Assembly (NCBI GenBank): GCA_934162625.1
Contig: CAKPJM010000049.1
Coordinates: forward strand, 1-8,032
Length of the DNA stretch: 8,032 nucleotides
Origin: an uncultured Clostridia bacterium
GTDB lineage: Bacteria; Bacillota; Clostridia; TANB77; CAG-508
Direction of reading: 5' to 3'
The notes beneath the pieces were generated by a model, which worked only from the letters and a program-made list of their open reading frames with translations, searched no databases and had not been told where the DNA came from. The position numbers and the translations under genes were made by a program. Shown here one piece after another: positions 7,932 through 8,032 of the stretch (within the stretch, counting starts at the first letter, position 1; each line of letters starts with the position of its first letter).

Positions 7932-7967
7932 AAAAAACAGCGCAGTACCTTTTTTGGTACTACGCTG
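7932..7967 (-). terminator. Intrinsic terminator of an upstream minus-strand gene outside the window
   Basis: CAGCG.AGTACC pairs with GGTACT.CGCTG (7938-7949 with 7956-7967), an 11-pair stem with one mismatch and a six-base A/T loop. On the minus strand the stem is followed at once by TTTTTT (7937-7932) and more T-rich sequence, the classic layout. On the plus strand no T-run follows. It therefore ends a transcript coming from beyond 8032 and implies the glucan synthase has its own promoter. The gene it serves is not visible; 7968-8032 holds only AT-rich sequence with a three-pair GCC/GGC hairpin. Confidence 0.8.
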
Positions 7968-8032
7968 AATACAAAAGAAAATTTTTGAATTATTTGCTAT
8001 ATTAATTTTTGGCCTTCGGCTAATTAAGTATG

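Noticed and set aside
7799..8005. Plus-strand 68-codon open reading frame
   Set aside because: It runs through the GC-rich repeat and the terminator stem and matches nothing recognisable; a spacer artefact.
7992..8032. Small GCC/GGC hairpin at the right edge as a terminator or RNA element
   Set aside because: The stem is only three pairs with no T-run; too little sequence to support a call.

Overview
The window is almost entirely one very large gene on the minus strand. It runs from a TTG start at 7758 down through base 1 and leaves the window before its stop codon. The product is a membrane-bound cyclic beta-1,2-glucan synthase (ChvB/NdvB type, GT84 plus GH94); about 2584 codons are visible and perhaps a few hundred residues are missing at the C-terminus. 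The DNA is very AT-rich, arginine is mostly AGA, the Shine-Dalgarno sequence is strong and near-consensus, and a GC-rich palindromic repeat lies upstream. Together these suggest a low-GC Firmicutes-like bacterium (Clostridia or relatives, possibly from a metagenome). This taxonomic reading is inference.

Layout in the direction of transcription (high to low coordinates): 8032-7968, unassigned edge sequence; 7967-7932, an intrinsic terminator for a minus-strand gene outside the window; 7900-7875, a GC-rich palindromic repeat; 7799-7775, a perfect inverted repeat overlapping a possible -10 box; 7774-7765, the ribosome binding site; 7758-1, the glucan synthase. Nothing on the plus strand looks like a real gene.

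The main discovery is in how the gene is read. It is split over reading frames by five +1 shifts. At every one of them the last codon in the old frame is CGG followed by A (CGG at 5697-5695, 4628-4626, 2071-2069, 297-295 and 284-282 on the minus strand). Skipping the C and reading GGA restores family-like sequence each time. I count 13 minus-strand CGG trinucleotides in the gene. The five in the translated frame are exactly the five shift sites, and the eight in other frames cause no shift. No CGG is read as a normal codon anywhere, whereas CGA and CGT are used as arginine. This one-to-one match is hard to explain by random sequencing error or decay. It suggests that CGG is unassigned in this organism and that ribosomes shift +1 there, or equivalently that CGGA is decoded as a four-base glycine codon.

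A separate lesion, one in-frame TGA at 4219-4217 where the family has glycine, is not explained by the CGG rule. Apart from these sites the protein appears intact over all its domains: N-terminal region, GT84 glycosyltransferase between transmembrane pairs, glucoamylase-like (GH189-type) domain, and GH94 modules with a DWNDG catalytic motif.
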